Assembly: GCA_903813345.2 (NCBI GenBank)
Contig: CAIIXF020000008.1
Span: 5,529,341-5,593,340, forward strand
From: Owenia fusiformis
Lineage: Eukaryota; Annelida; Polychaeta; Sabellida; Oweniidae
Reading direction: 5' to 3'
DNA length: 64,000 nt
The notes under the pieces are model-generated. The model did not search any database. It had not been told where the DNA came from and saw nothing but the letters and a program-made list of their open reading frames with translations. Made by a program: the position numbers and the translations under genes. Shown here in pieces: positions 11,337-24,121 of this stretch; positions within the stretch are counted from its first letter, which is position 1, and every line of letters begins with the position of its first letter.

Positions 11337-11459
11337 AGAATCCCAGTGCCAGCTGCCACATCCAATATCTTCCAGTCACACTTCATTCCAACTTCAAATA
11401 ACTCTTTAAGTAGATCTTTTGGACCATTATAATTCAAGCTCTCTGTCATCTAAAAAATA
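11337..11459 (-). CDS. METTL27: METTL27-like copy A, exon 2 (SAM motif I)
   Basis: Acceptor TTTTTTAG|ATG, 41 codons, donor GAG|GTAAAT, phase 0 on both sides. It encodes MTESLNYNGPKDLLKELFEV and then CDWKILDVAAGTGILGRE. ILDVAAGTG is motif I of class I SAM-dependent methyltransferases, the glycine loop that binds SAM. It is identical in length to the exon in copies B and D. Confidence 0.85.
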
Positions 11460-11507
11460 TGTCTGCTATCGTATTAAAAATGTTAACATGTAACATGTGA
11501 CTATTGA

Positions 11508-11650
11508 AAATGATTACTCAAAGCAGGTAGAGGACAGGGAGGGCATGTTGTCCATGTAGGTAATTGTTGGACATATGACTGCATACACTAGCTGAGTGTC
11601 TGACAATGACCTACATGGACGACATTGCCTCCCTGTACTCTAATTGATTC
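11508..11650. repeat. Intronic hairpin repeat, copy A
   Basis: An inverted repeat reading GGTAGAGGACAGGGAGG...CCATGTAGGT, a short loop around 'gcatacactagctga', then ACCTACATGG...CCTCCCTGT. The complete version is in copy B (32831-32963) and another in copy D (55485-55612). It lies in intron 1 of each methyltransferase copy, so it predates the duplications. Confidence 0.7.
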
Positions 11651-11658
11651 ACTCTGAT

Positions 11659-13190
11659 TTACTTCACTGAAGTACACTGGTGATCCACTAAATAACGCTG
11701 GTTACCGAAACGAACTGTTTCGGTAACAAAATGTCGGAACTTCGAAGGTACGATTTTTCTTTTTTCCTTATTTCATTCGTTGTGGGGAGAATTTTCATGA
11801 CATTTTTATCACAAACGTGTGTCAGTATCATACAGGGTGTCCGGAAAGTAAAGATACAAAAACTTATTTTAAGAAATTTGGGGGTTTTGAAATAAAATTG
11901 CTACAGATTGTAGAGGAACAATATTACAATATATCTACCAACTTTCAGCACATATAGTCTAAATGTGTTCACGTTACGGTTGTTATGGTTACGGATGTGA
12001 GAGGTATGCGGAGCAGTTCCAGAACAACGCTAAAAAGTGAAAAATTTCTAAAAGACAACCATTTGAAACAGTGTTTTTGTTGTATTTTCTATCTATGTTT
12101 TGTTTTGCTCAACATTGTATTACCATTGCTGCCATAGTGTTTTCTTTTATTTAATGATGTCATTGCTACATATCAGAACTATGTTATGTCACTAACCAAT
12201 ATAATAAAAGAAAAAAATTATACAAGTGCCTAGAAGAATGGTCCCTGGCCATTAGTAGGAAAGTTAATATTGCATCTCCACAATGTTCCAATTCACAAAG
12301 CAAAAAAACAAATCTTACAATGGAGTGTCAACATACAAATGAGACTCAGCTGGAAGCCAATGTTATCAGCAATCTGAGATATGGACAGCAGCGGTTTTGT
12401 CAGGTCTTTGAATCGCCGGTCAAGATGCACAAAGAATGTATAGATAATAGGGAAAATACTGAATATTCAATGATAGTTGTAATATGAAATGATCACATAA
12501 TGTTACATTACTAATCACTATGCTGTTGTGGTACATTATTTGATATGATATAGGAATAGATGGTGGAGCGCCAAGATCAAATGAGCAGGAAAGAGATTTG
12601 TAGAACACAGTTGTGACGTTGCTCCACTTACCCTCGACTCCCGTCACCATAACAACTATAACTTTTTCATTTTGAAACTGAAAGTCATGCCAGTTGCAGG
12701 ATATATTTTTATAATGTCATTCTACATTCTGGAGCAATTTCAGAGCAATCTCATAACAGGTAAATCTCTTGAAATTAGAGCATTTGTATCTTTACTTTCT
12801 GGACACCCTGTATGTTTAAGAAAATGTGCATGTTAGCGAACAAATAGTTCAAGAGACAACAGAATCATCGATTTAATACCTCACTTAAGTACGTATTTAG
12901 AATTGGTAAGAAATGCAGATCTTAACCGTTTTTCGAAGTTCTGTTTACGTAACTTAAGTGAGGTATTAAATCGATGATTCTGTGGTCTTCTGAACTATTT
13001 GTACGCAAACATGTACATTTCCTTAAACATATCATACTGACACATGCTTGTCATAAAAACGGCATGGAAATTTTGCCTACAACGCATGGAATAAGGAAAA
13101 AAATCGTACCTTTGAGGTTCCGACATTTTGTTACCGAAACAGTTTGTTTTGGTAACCAGTGTAATCGAGTGGATCACCAGTGAAGTAATT
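11659..13190. mobile_element. Foldback repeat in intron 1 of copy A
   Basis: Arms of about 250-300 bp. The left arm starts with TTACTTCACTG...GGTGATCCACT and includes 'ggttaccgaaac', 'ttaagaaaatg' and 'caaatagttcaagag'. The right arm (about 12960-13190) is its inverted copy. The arms meet around 12895-12955 near an inverted ACTTAAGT motif. The same foldback sits in copies B (33005-34350) and D (55630-56165). Here the left arm is split by a mariner-like element. Confidence 0.75.
11833..12810. mobile_element. Mariner-like element with TA duplication
   Basis: Termini CAGGGTGTCCGGAAAGTAAA and the inverted TTTACTTTCTGGACACCCTG are flanked by TA at 11831-11832 and 12811-12812. The empty site is copy D near 55790 (GTATCATATGTTTAAG). 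The CAGGGTGTCC ends with TA are typical of mariner/Tc1. No open transposase frame is seen over the 978 bp, so it is a decayed or non-autonomous copy. Confidence 0.85.
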
Positions 13191-14277
13191 GTAAGTAAAT
13201 ATTTAGTAATTTGAAACAATTCATCATTTAATTTAGTTTTAAGTATATGTACTTCATATCATTGCCTACATGAAGTAAATCGCAGTTATATATTAAATTC
13301 TTATAATTTCCTTCACTTGCATAGAAAATGCAATAATTGTAAAACTTGTGTGAATTCATGTTGAAATGTGTACAAGCAAATCCAATCCTACTTCTCAAGA
13401 GTGATAAGAGGAGACAATGCTTACTGAGATTCTTACAACTATGGCCTCTTAAAATAGTTTAATTACATAGATTAAAGGCCCCATGTGAAGTTTGAAAATA
13501 TGTTTTTATCATTCGATTACTCTTTTTTATTTATGACTTTAAAAGTCGTTTTACAGATTTTTGAAAAGTTGGCAGCTTTTCATTTCTCAAATATTCAAAT
13601 TTTCTTGTCATATTTAATTTGCCACTTTATTGCTTTACCATGTCTAACCAGGTAAAAGGGAAGAATATATTATGTTTTACTGAATTTCATTGTAAAATTT
13701 AGTTTAATGATAACTAACATTTTAAAATGCATTTTTCTCTGAACCATTTTCTTGCATTGATGAGATCATTTCTTACTTATTTATGAATCAGTTATTTAAA
13801 AATTTTCGGCAAAATAAATGTTTGGGTATGAATGCTATGCATTGGTGTGAATCATTAATAGATACGTGTGACCACTAAAAGTTAGTTTTAGATAAATTCA
13901 AGATTTTTTGAACAAAATGTCCTTCAAAAACTACTTTTTGAAATTAAAAAAAAAGTTTCACACTTTGATAACATTAGGTCAGACTACAATTTAAACTTGA
14001 TATGGGGACTTTAAGCATTACATTTTAAGTATTTAGTTTAATATTACTTATTTTTAGGAAATCATTTATTTCAAATAACACATTTTGTTCTCAGAAGTAC
14101 TTCATCTCAAGGTTTGATTTTGGGAACATAATATTTATTTCAATTATGGTACCTGCTCTCTTGCATTGTTCCCCTCCGTGGGTTCTATCCAAGTCAGTTT
14201 ATCAAGACAGCATTATTAAACATTAAATCAAATATGTAGGCTTAAAATTTAAAGAAGAACCAAAAAGTCTGTATTAC
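13191..14277. other. Intron 1 sequence of copy A
   Basis: No gene. It is homologous to 34350-34990 (copy B) and 56490-57566 (copy D), which shows the introns were duplicated with the gene. Confidence 0.7.
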
Positions 14278-14421
14278 CTTGTCATAGGTCTCTGCTGTAT
14301 TCTTGTAATGATTGTGCACTTCATCATATTCAGCAAATGTTGAAAGCTTATTAAAGGCATTCTTTGCGTTATCTTCATAAATCTTGTCTTCAGTTTCCAT
14401 GTTCTGCATACTTTCATTCAT
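14278..14421 (-). CDS. METTL27: METTL27-like copy A, exon 1
   Basis: ATG at 14421-14419, 48 codons, donor AAG|GTAATA, phase 0. It encodes MNESMQNMETEDKIYEDNAK and ends AETYDK, the 'Y..AxxYD' lead-in of METTL27-type methyltransferases. It is open and nearly identical to copy D. Confidence 0.83.
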
Positions 14422-14549
14422 AGTCTACTCAATCCAATGATTATAGCTACTTGGGATTCAAATGAAAAATCTTTCGATCCCACCCTGTGATGGAGCAGAA
14501 TGTAAATTTTGTTATTTCATTTTGATTCTTTTCATATGTTGATTTATTA

Positions 14550-17500
14550 TCCCATCGAACGAAGTTCAGAGGGATATAGGGAACGCCTCCGTCCATCCGT
14601 GGTGATAACTCAAATACTGTTCACCCGAACAGTATTCTTATATTTTGTATACATGTGCCCTATGGGAGTACAAGTTCTGCTCGAAAGCCAATTTTCAAAA
14701 TGGCCACTATTTAGAAAATTGGCAGCCATTTTAGTGCTGATTTTACAGTAATTTAGGTACTGTTTATTATAAAACTGTAATAGCACTATGTTTTAGATGT
14801 AAAAAAGTTATATTGGATATAAATTAAACTAGAAGAGCAGATATTTAAGAAAAACATGGCAGCCATCTTGAAAAGTGGCTGCCTTTACATGCCATTTTAC
14901 GTTTTTTGCTATAATTTGAAAAGTAGTGGAGAGATTTTGTTCATATTTGGTATGTGAATACTACATAAGCATGGCACAATGTCTAATGACATTTTTATGT
15001 GTGTTATTTAAAGAGGCTCTATGCCATAGTATAGCACAATCATGACCCCTCTGGACTTTTTGCATATTGAGTTTCACCATATACATGACATATGTACCCA
15101 TCTACTTACCAAAGAGTCCCAAATCCCCATCTCTCAGTGTTAATTTTGTGATTGTGCTGGCCGATCTAATTATTTTCGAAGAAATTAAATCAGTCTGAAG
15201 TTTGAATATACTGGGAAAGTCTTCCTGTTATCTGATTGGTTGTTGAATTTGTTTATCATAAACCTGAATGCCTGCCTGGTTCAAGGCGCTTGTGGGTGCT
15301 TGTGTTACTCAATGGGGATTCCCCTCGCTAGCCTAAAAATGTCCACCATTATTACATTTCTTACTATAACTCAAACGTAGTGGAGTGATTTTGTTCATAT
15401 TTGATATGTAAATACTATGAGCATGGTACATTGTCTAATAACACTTTGGAGAGGATCCGTCCATTTAAAAAAATGGCCACCATTTTTAAGTGGGTTATTT
15501 TACTAGAACTCAAAAAGTAACTAGATTTGTAAATTGAACAAAGTTCAATTTAAGACTCCAGATTGATTTACTTGAGTAGGTAGCTGAGTAAGTAACTGAG
15601 TAGCAAGCTGAGTACGTAGATGATTAAGTAATTGAGTGAGTAGCTGAGTAGCTGAGTAGGTAGCTGAGAAGGAAGCTGAGTAAGCAGCTGAGTAGGTAGC
15701 TGAGTAAGTAGCTGAGTAAGTAGCAGAGTAGGTAGCCGAGAAGTAGGTAGCTAAGTAGGTATCCGAGTGGTATGTAGGTAGGTAGGTAAGTAGGAATTTT
15801 TGACCGAAAGTCGGATTGAAATTTGGTTTGCAGATTCAGATTCCTGGGAAAATTCTACCCTTATTTCATAACTCATACATTAAATTTGGAGATTCTTTTA
15901 TTTTGACCCACTTTTAGGACGCCATATCTCAAAAATGGGTCAAAATACTTTCTGACGGCAAAAGGCTATCACTATTAGCACACTATTTTCTACCTGTATA
16001 CGAAATTTTGAAGCAAATCCTAAAAGTGTAGTGCCAGAATCGTAAAAATAAGGAAAAACTATGAATTTGACCTAGATTTTGACCTAGGCATTTTGGTGTC
16101 CAAATATTGAAACTAGGTAGCTTTTGAGGTCCCATTCTTTTATAGGAATTCATTATCTTAAGCTGTACTCAGTCTATATCTCGTATTTTACACTTAAAAA
16201 AAAATCTTTTTTCCTTGACTTTCTATCAGGATACCATCAGATCAATTTTTCTCGAAATTTCAAAACGCCATAACTGCCTAACGGGAAGTCGGATCGAAAT
16301 TTGGTTTGCAGATTCGGATTCCTGACAAAATTCTACACTTAATTCATAACTCATACGTTGAATCTGGAGAACTTTTTATTTTGACCTACTTTTCGGACAC
16401 CATATCTCAAAAGTGGGTCAAAATACTTTCTGACGGCAAAAGGCTACCACTATAAGCACACTCTTGGCTATATGTATACAAAATTTCGAAGAATATAATT
16501 AATCTGTAGTGTCATAATCGCAAAAATAAGGAAAAACTTTGAATTTGACCTAGATTTTGACCTAGGCATTTTGGTGTCCAAAATTTTATGAAAAGAAGGT
16601 CTTGAGGTCCCTTTCTTTTATGGGCTTCCATTATGTTTAGCTGTGCTTAGTCTATATCTCGTATTTTACACTTCAAAAAAATATTTTTTCCCATTGAATT
16701 AACATGGGGCACCGAATTTAGCGATTTTTGAATTTTCAAAACGCCATAACTTCCGAACGGGAAGTCGAATCGAAATTTGGTTTTCAGATTCGGAATCCTG
16801 AGAAAATTTCCTATAAGACTGATATCCTGAACATTGGATTCGGAGAACTTTTTTTTGGACCTCGTTTTCGGACACTGATATCTCGAAATCGGTTTGAGAT
16901 ACCAAAAAACTAAATCGACCCTAGCTTTTCTACTTTTTTATGAGGAACACAATGAAAAAAACCCGGATCAAAAATATTGAAGGACGACCGAGATAATGGG
17001 AAAAAGTGACAAAGTACTGGATTTGACCTAGTTCTTGACCTTTGACCTAGATAAAAATTTGACCTAATTTCCCATAATCCCAGATACATTCCCTAGTTGA
17101 TCATGTAAGCAGCTTAAAGTAAGTTCTTCTAGTTGGTGAGAAATCTTGTAAGGAGGAAGAATAAGAAAAAAAATAATAATAATAATAAGAAAACTGGCAA
17201 AAGCAATAGACTCCAGATTTTCATCTGGAGTCTAATAAAGCGATTTTGTTCATATTTGATATGCAAATACTCTTAGTCATGGCACACTGTCTTATGACAC
17301 TTTTGGTAGTAGGCGGCCATTTAAAAGATGGATGACATTTACATGTACATGTGTGCGATTATTTAAAAATTTCATATGTGCCTACACAAAAGCATAATAC
17401 TTTTTCTGATGACAATTTGGCTACTGAGCAACCATTTTGAAAATGGTGGCCTTATGTATGTTATTTTCGATATTTGCTATACATTTTGTTTTTAAAAATG

Positions 17501-17550
17501 CCAGCCATTGCTGTTCGTTGGGATTTGCTACGATTTGGCATTGCCGTCTA
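14550..17550 (+). mobile_element. Non-autonomous Helitron, copy 3, with nested insertions
   Basis: Begins TCCCATCGAACGAAGTTCAG after host A, with body units like copies 1 and 2. Its distal end (...GGCATTGCCGTCTATTATT, about 17550) lacks a clear CTAG and is probably mutated. It contains a second Helitron-like element (15521-17234) and a roughly 330-bp unrelated insert at about 15010-15340. It lies 5' of methyltransferase copy A. Copy D keeps only its first few bases (58040-58049). Confidence 0.72.
15521..17234 (-). mobile_element. Helitron/Helentron-like element carrying a minisatellite and a ~477-bp array
   Basis: Read on the minus strand, it ends with the hairpin AAATTGAACTTTGTTCAATTT's stem, a short spacer and CTAG (complement of 15521-15524), followed by T. 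The other end is the palindrome AGACTCCAGATG...CATCTGGAGTCT (17208-17233). It is inserted in the 'aaaaagtaa|tagagcgatttt' stretch that is uninterrupted in the Helitron at 5814. Inside are a GTAGCTGAGTAA-type minisatellite (about 15572-15790) and about 2.9 tandem units of 476-478 bp (anchors at 15810, 16288 and 16764). Confidence 0.75.
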
Positions 17551-18424
17551 TTATTTTTTTAATCACCAGGTTCCTCTATGCCATTCATCTACTATTTGGT
17601 CGGTCTATTTCTATCATACAAAAAACTAGCCTATTGAGAATTTAAAAAAAAATCATTCAAATCAATACCCAACGCCAATAATTCAAGTTGGTAGAAGGTC
17701 ATGCCAACAACTTTTTGCGTATTTGCTTTTGTGTTTATAATAGTCAAACATTCCTTAATGGGGTTGGCACTAGATACCCATTAGACATTATAGATTAGTC
17801 AATAAACTATTCATTTTTACTTCTCTGCACTCAAAAAAGGTGACACGAAAGGGCCAAATGGCTTGCCACAAGGTGCAACCATCAAAAAGATGAGTTTAAT
17901 AAAAAAAATTATTTTTTGAATAATAACAGTGAGTATATACAATATAGGAGGCAAATTTGATATTGATAAGTATGATAGTCCATTTGCGTGTGGCCATTTT
18001 TAAAAAAAAATACTGGTGAAGATTTATATATTTCTGACTTGAAAAGCCATCTTAAAGGGGCAATAAGGACTGTAGAGAAAATTGGAAGGTTTTTTCATTT
18101 TTTCTGAGCTATCAAGGCAACATTTGGTTTAACATCTTCTTTGACATACCTATTTTCTTAAAATGTATGGATAAATTATCAATTTCAGCATTAAGAAGTG
18201 TAAATTCAGTTCAAAGCTTGAAAAAGGGGACTTTCACTTTTATATTTTTAAGATCCACCATGTTTCAAGAGGAATATCAGCTAAAATAATGTTTATCTAG
18301 GGGGTATCTTTGTATATAATAAAAATAGATATTAGTCTTGATGAAATATCCAAACTTAAATATATTTTGACACTGGTCCATGATCGTTGAATGACCCCTC
18401 TGCACTAATTATTGCACCTTTAAT
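17551..18424. other. Gene-free stretch
   Basis: No coding signal, no clear repeat partner in the window. Confidence 0.3.
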
Positions 18425-20461
18425 AGACTAGATGCGAGTAGAAATGATCTTGATTTGCATCCTTAAATATTCACAATTCAGTTAAAGTGATGTCATATTT
18501 GAAATCTTCATTTAAAAATACATCTACAAATACGGTTTTGAAAATTGTTCATCAACTTTGAAAATTTAATTTTTTTTGAAAATGTGACTTCTAGTTCGGG
18601 TTGATTCCCATCCGTATTGCAAAATCACAAAAAGTGAAATATCTTGTATTGGACAGATATCATTTTCTTTTACTGGACATATTTTAATTTGCATAACTAT
18701 TCGATTATAAGGATTATATTGAAATTGAACCACTAAAACAGATGTAATTTTGTTAAAGGGAACTTTCTACTATACCCGCCATGCTATCTGACCCGAACGA
18801 GCCACCTGGTGGTGAAACTGGTAACTACCTACTCGCATTTGCTTTATTTGCAACCTTTTCATATCTAGTGATGTTTTGAAAAAATATATAGTTAAACACA
18901 ATTATATTTGTTAAATGTTTAACAAAGTAAACATAATGTGTTTATTCCATTGTTTTGACTGAAAAATCTCAATTCATTACTCTTCCTCTTAGAACAGCAG
19001 GGGATATACCATCCTAAGCGGGTATCCAGAATCCGTACCTCCTTCTTTCCCCTGCTATAACCAATTTGGAAGCGCATGATGAAACTGAATCACATAATCT
19101 AATTATACGCAATGACTTATACATGATTTCTGTTGCAGTGTTGCGACATCCAATCAGATTGTGAGTTCTTAATTGGGGAAATGCTAACTGCTTATCGCAG
19201 GGGGTAAAAATAAAGAATATATTCTGGATTTTGAAGCCCTGTGATCGGTGGATGGGGATATATGAGTACGTAAAAAGTCTTAAATACAGTTGATCCTTGT
19301 GTGAGCCCTACACTTATCTATTTTGCAAGAAACTGATATTATGGTTATTCCGTAGTATAAAAATCATTTCAAAGGTAAAAAGGAAGAAAGTCATTGACTT
19401 TGGAAGAGAAAGTATTATATGGTCAGAAATGCCCAATTTTCACCATAATTGTTTTTAATAATGTTACCATATGCTAAAGGACTATCTTTAAATTTCGATA
19501 ACTAAATTATTTTGCATGTTTCAGTGCAATAGTTTCAATCAAAGATACCTGTTATAAATCAAGCAAACATATAATATGACCATTTAATTCACACTATATC
19601 TAGTTTCCTCATTAGTTCAACGTCGTTAAACTCAATAACGGCGTTCTTTACTATTAGGAATTTTCTTGGGGCCATATTGAGTTTAACCTCGTACTATTCT
19701 TTCATTTGATGCAAGTTCTGGATCCTTCGAAACCATTTTGCCGCGATAACATGCAATTGATACTTGACAATGATATAAAAACACATAACATCAAGCGATT
19801 TAACACAATATTATTGTGTTAAATGTTTGTTTATACTCGTAAAATGAGGCTACACTTACTGATCTTTAAAATGACATTTCCGCATGTCTGTCATTGTGTC
19901 TGTTCGTCCGAGGGTCCCGGATCGTGAAATTAAACTACTAGCGAAATTGTTGTCAAATAGATTGATAATTATTATCGCGATTACTCGCATTAAAAGATAA
20001 ATTTTGAGGATAACAGGTATCTTTGATTGATTTATATAGCGCGTGTATACACGCAAAATAGTTATTAATTGCAAACCTACTGTTTGTAAATGCAGTGCCG
20101 CGATGATGGTTAATTTCAGATACGATTTGCAATTTCGATGTTACCGGAACTAACCGACATTTTCGTTATATTCCAAGCCTGTCTCCATTATTTTCGTAAT
20201 TATGCATCAATAGGGTCTAAGGGGGATACGGGATGGTGTGTATGTATTCTAAACATAGCTTGAACCTGCTTTGGCCATTAAACTTTAAATTTGCTTTGAT
20301 TTGGATTTTGGGAAACATATCCGCCTACTGATCAAATTCAGAAATTTACTCTTGTGAAAATCTTCGTCAACGTGACTGTTGGTTACTGATTGCAGTCATT
20401 AAACTAATGACCTCATATTTGGATATCTTCTCTTCTGATATAATATAAATTGACAAAGGAC

Positions 20462-20796
20462 CACCCATGTAGCTCAGCGGTAGCGCAGGTACCTCTTACG
20501 CAATAGGTCCCGGATTCGATCCCCGGTTCAGGCAAGACTAAAATTTGCTTGTTTGCGTGAAGTACATGTACTTCAGGGTGTTTGACTGAGTGGTCCGCAA
20601 CTCGTACAAAAGGCTGTGGTGTGTACTTGTATGTCTATGTATAAGTGCACATAAAAGAACACAGGGCTCCTTCAAGGAGGGGTTTCTGGGTCTATCTTCC
20701 AGGTTAATTACGTAAATTACGACCGTATAAATACGGGATATACCCAAGAGGTATTGCTCACCTTCATTGGTGGTAAACAAAATACAATACAATACC
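20462..20796 (+). mobile_element. tRNA-derived SINE
   Basis: The head contains an RNA polymerase III A box (TAGCTCAGCGG, 20470-20480) and B box (GGATTCGATCC, 20512-20522) at tRNA spacing. An unrelated body of about 270 bp follows and ends in a repeated AATACAATACAATAC tail. The head does not close into a full tRNA cloverleaf with an acceptor stem, and the tail is that of a SINE, so I do not call a tRNA gene. A similar (inverted) TATTGTATTGTATTG run lies at 51937-51957. Confidence 0.75.
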
Positions 20797-21689
20797 AGGT
20801 ATAGTATGGCAAGTGATTTCTGACGGTCGTACATTTTACCATGAGTACTTTCTGGATATAAATACAACATTTCTCAAAAACATAGTATATTATCTTTCAA
20901 GAAAATTCTAAATGATAATAAAAATATCATTCGAACATTACAAAAAACTATGAATAGGGAAAAATCCCAACATTTTTTTTCAAAATATTGAACTTATTTA
21001 CTCACCAGAGGTTGTTCTTTTTTATTTGAATTGCATGAAAATATTATTCAACAAAATGTCTAAAAAAATTCATTAATAGAATGGTAATGAAAGTCTAGTT
21101 TTGAAGATATCAATTTTCAATGACCAAAATTATTCTGAAAACAAAGGATAGTATGAGTTTTTCCAATGGAATATAACATGGGATTTCAATACCTGTCCCT
21201 TTTTCAGAATTAGTTAATATACCGTAGAACTTTTAATATATTCAAATTGAGAAAAACAAGACTAGAAATTAGCAGAATATTTTCAAAAAGTGACAAGGTG
21301 GGGATCTTATCAATAAAATTTCAGATATATTTTTATATATTCATATTTTCAATTTCAACTTATTCATGCATTCAATCATTACGTTTACAAATATGAATAA
21401 TAACAGGTGGCACCACAGGTGATGCTTATACCCATACATTGAGTAGTAAAATCATGTAATGAATTATTAAGTTGTCAAGGAATCAAACCAGAATGAAATA
21501 AAAAAAATAAGTTGAAAAATAAAGGTTGAGGGGAAAAATAATGGTTGAGGGGGATCCATAATGTTTAAATTGCTTCTTTTTAAATGAAGAAGGTGCCATA
21601 TAGTTGGATGATATTATTTTTATCACGGGGACTTTACATGAGAAAAATCACATTGTTTTCATAAAAACAGGTTCAGCCGCAAAACGCCA

Positions 21690-22640
21690 AATACTAATTA
21701 GATATTGATCTATGACCTTGAAATGATCTTGACCCATAAACACTGACATGGACCTCTGATCACTTTATCATTTGGCATCAAATAGGACCGTAGCCCCACA
21801 GTAGCCAACTTCCAAGATATTGACCTTTGACCTTGAAATGATCTTGACACCAGGTCACCTAATCATTGGTCCTCAATGATCACAATTGTTCTTAATTTGC
21901 CTTAAAACTCCAAATTGCTAGATATTGACCTTGGAATTACCTTCACCCATCATGTCACCTTATCACGAGTCGCTAGGGCCTTAATACACCAAATACTTAG
22001 ATACTGATATTTGACCTTTGAATTACCTTGACCTCAGATCACTCATTCATGGGTCATCAAGTGTAACAGCAGCCCAAAGACGCTAAATGCTTAAATATTG
22101 ATGACCTTGAAATGATCTTGACCCATAGACCTAAACTTTGACATCAGGTCACCTAATAATTGGTCCTCAAAGGTCAGAATTATTCTCAAAAGCCTTAAAA
22201 CACCAAATTGCTGGATATTAACGTTGGAATTACCTTTACCCACTCAGTTGATCTTTACCTCAAAGCCCTTCAACCTCCGATCACAGGGCTTCAAAATCCA
22301 GAATATATCCTTTTTCTTTTTACCCCCTGTGATAAGCAGTTAGCATTTCCCCGATTAAGAACTTGCAATCTGATTGGCTGTCGCAACACTGCGACAGAAA
22401 TCATGTATAAGTCATTGCTCATCATAAGATCACTTGATTCAGTTTAATCGGGCGCTTCCAAATTGGTTATAGCAGGGGGTAGAAGGAGTTACGGATTCTG
22501 GACACCTGCCTGGGAGGATGAAAGCCTTCAGGTCACATAATCATTGGTTGTAAAGGGTCACACCATTGGCCAAATGTCTTGAAATGCCAACTACCCTAGA
22601 TATTGATATTTATAACTTAAAATGACCCCGACTTCTGACA
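21690..22640. repeat. Diverged tandem repeat, 'gaccttgaaatgatcttgac' type
   Basis: Units of roughly 130-150 bp recur with GATATTGACCTTTGACCTTG, AAATGATCTTGACCC and AGGTCACCTAATCATTGGTC. They are interrupted by the right arm of the foldback (22265-22510). No open frame. Confidence 0.6.
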
Positions 22641-23168
22641 TATGTAGAATACACATTTTATGAAAAAAATTAAACATACTAAGTTGAAAACTGACCTTTC
22701 TGGATACGCAATTGTTGCTAATGTTTCAACCGAAAGAAATAGACTTACAGTCTTACATGTATATTATCTAATTTTCCATCAGACTAGTAAAATTGTTACT
22801 CTTAAGTAAATGTTGAAATTAATGCTCATATATATCTTGTTCCCTTTAACTTAAATTACATCTGTTTTAGTGGTTCAATTTTCATATAACCCTTATGTAT
22901 TTAATAGTTATGCAAATTAAAATATGTCCAGTAAAAGAAAATGTTATCTGTCCAACACAAGAAAAGATATTTCACTTTTTGTGATTTTGTAACATGGGGT
23001 CTATGGGGAATCAACCCGAACAAGAAGTCACATTTTCGAAAAAAATTAAATTTTCAAAGTTGATAAACAACTTTCGAAACCATATTTTAAGATGTACTTT
23101 TACATGTAGATTTCAAATATGAATATTTAATGACGTAAATCAAGATTATTTCTACTCGCATCTAGTCT

Positions 23169-24119
23169 ATTCCTGTCTCATCACTGTCACACCAATTGCT
23201 ACAAGATGATGTCTCTTAGATCACGGTCTGTAGGCTATACTAAACTAAAAATACCAACTTCACTGCCAGCTGCATCACTAAAAACAAGTATGATAAAATG
23301 AGTCATTTCTGACAATATGTGAGGGTTATCCCAGAGGTAATGCGTTATATGCTCTTAATGCTTTTTTATTTTCAAGTCAATGATATTATTCCTATTTTAC
23401 CTATTAAATGATAAGTTTTTGGCAAAGTGAATAATTGTAGGGCTCAGACAAGGATCAACTATTTATTTGAAGACTTTTTCGTACTGGTATAAACTCTCCT
23501 GCTTGCAAAGTACGGTGAATTGAGATTTTTCAGTTGAAACAAAAAAAAAACTTATTTATATTTATTTTTTCTTTAACAAATAAAAAAATAAAATTTAGTT
23601 GAACTTAGTATCTTTTCAAAAAATCACTAAATGTGAAAATGTTGTAAATAAAGTTGATCCTTGTGTGAGCCCTATAATTATTTAGTTTGTCAAAGACTAA
23701 TGAAATGGTTATTGATATATTGCTGGCACCGAACTGAATTATTGTCCGAACTGTCCGATTTTGCCAGAAACAGACTTTCGGACCTACCTTCTCATATTCC
23801 GATAATTTTCGGAATTTTTATTTTCCGTTAAGAACATTCACTTATCGTTATAGTGACACGCTAACTCGCTATAGCTAACTAGAACTATGAAACAAAATCA
23901 ATAAATATATATAATTATTCAACATTTTCACTTGGTCAAGTTGTTTTATATGTAATGAATGATAGAAATAAATAAAGTATGATTGTTTTATATATATTCA
24001 GTACCCATAAGAAAAGACAATCAGTGTAAGAAAGAAAATATGCGATATACATTAACAGTTGTATGCCAAGGTGCCAAGAAGGCAAGGACATTAACATTTT
24101 GCCATTAGTTTTGAACATT
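23169..24119. other. Gene-free stretch with repeat fragments
   Basis: Contains two copies, in opposite orientation, of the 'aaagttgatccttgtgtgag' repeat (about 23432-23462 inverted and 23650-23675 direct) also found at 19290 and 58060. Otherwise nothing recognised. Confidence 0.35.
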
Positions 24120-24121
24120 TA

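Larger units (their letters stand above)
18425..23168. mobile_element. Large foldback element, arms of about 850 bp
   Basis: The left terminus 'tagactagatgcgagtagaa' (18425) recurs inverted as 'ttctactcgcatctagtcta' ending at 23168. The inverted match continues through 'tacatctgttttagtggttc' (22860; left partner about 18735-18755). It runs on to 'gcttcaaaatccagaatata' (22285; left partner about 19225). It is symmetrical about 20,800. No transposase is seen. A SINE and a tandem repeat lie inside. Bases 19285-20450 are also homologous to 58050-58675, so some of the interior was duplicated with the methyltransferase locus. Confidence 0.7.

Noticed and set aside
12974-13183. 69-codon frame MILWSSELFVRKHVHFLKHI, conserved in copies A, B and D
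   Set aside because: It is in the arm of the foldback repeat; conservation reflects duplication, and the arm read on the other strand is open too.
20462-20535. Possible tRNA gene
   Set aside because: A and B boxes are present, but no full acceptor stem is formed and the sequence continues into a SINE body with a repeated tail.
20538-20870. 110-codon minus-strand frame
   Set aside because: Covers the SINE body in antisense; no family resemblance.
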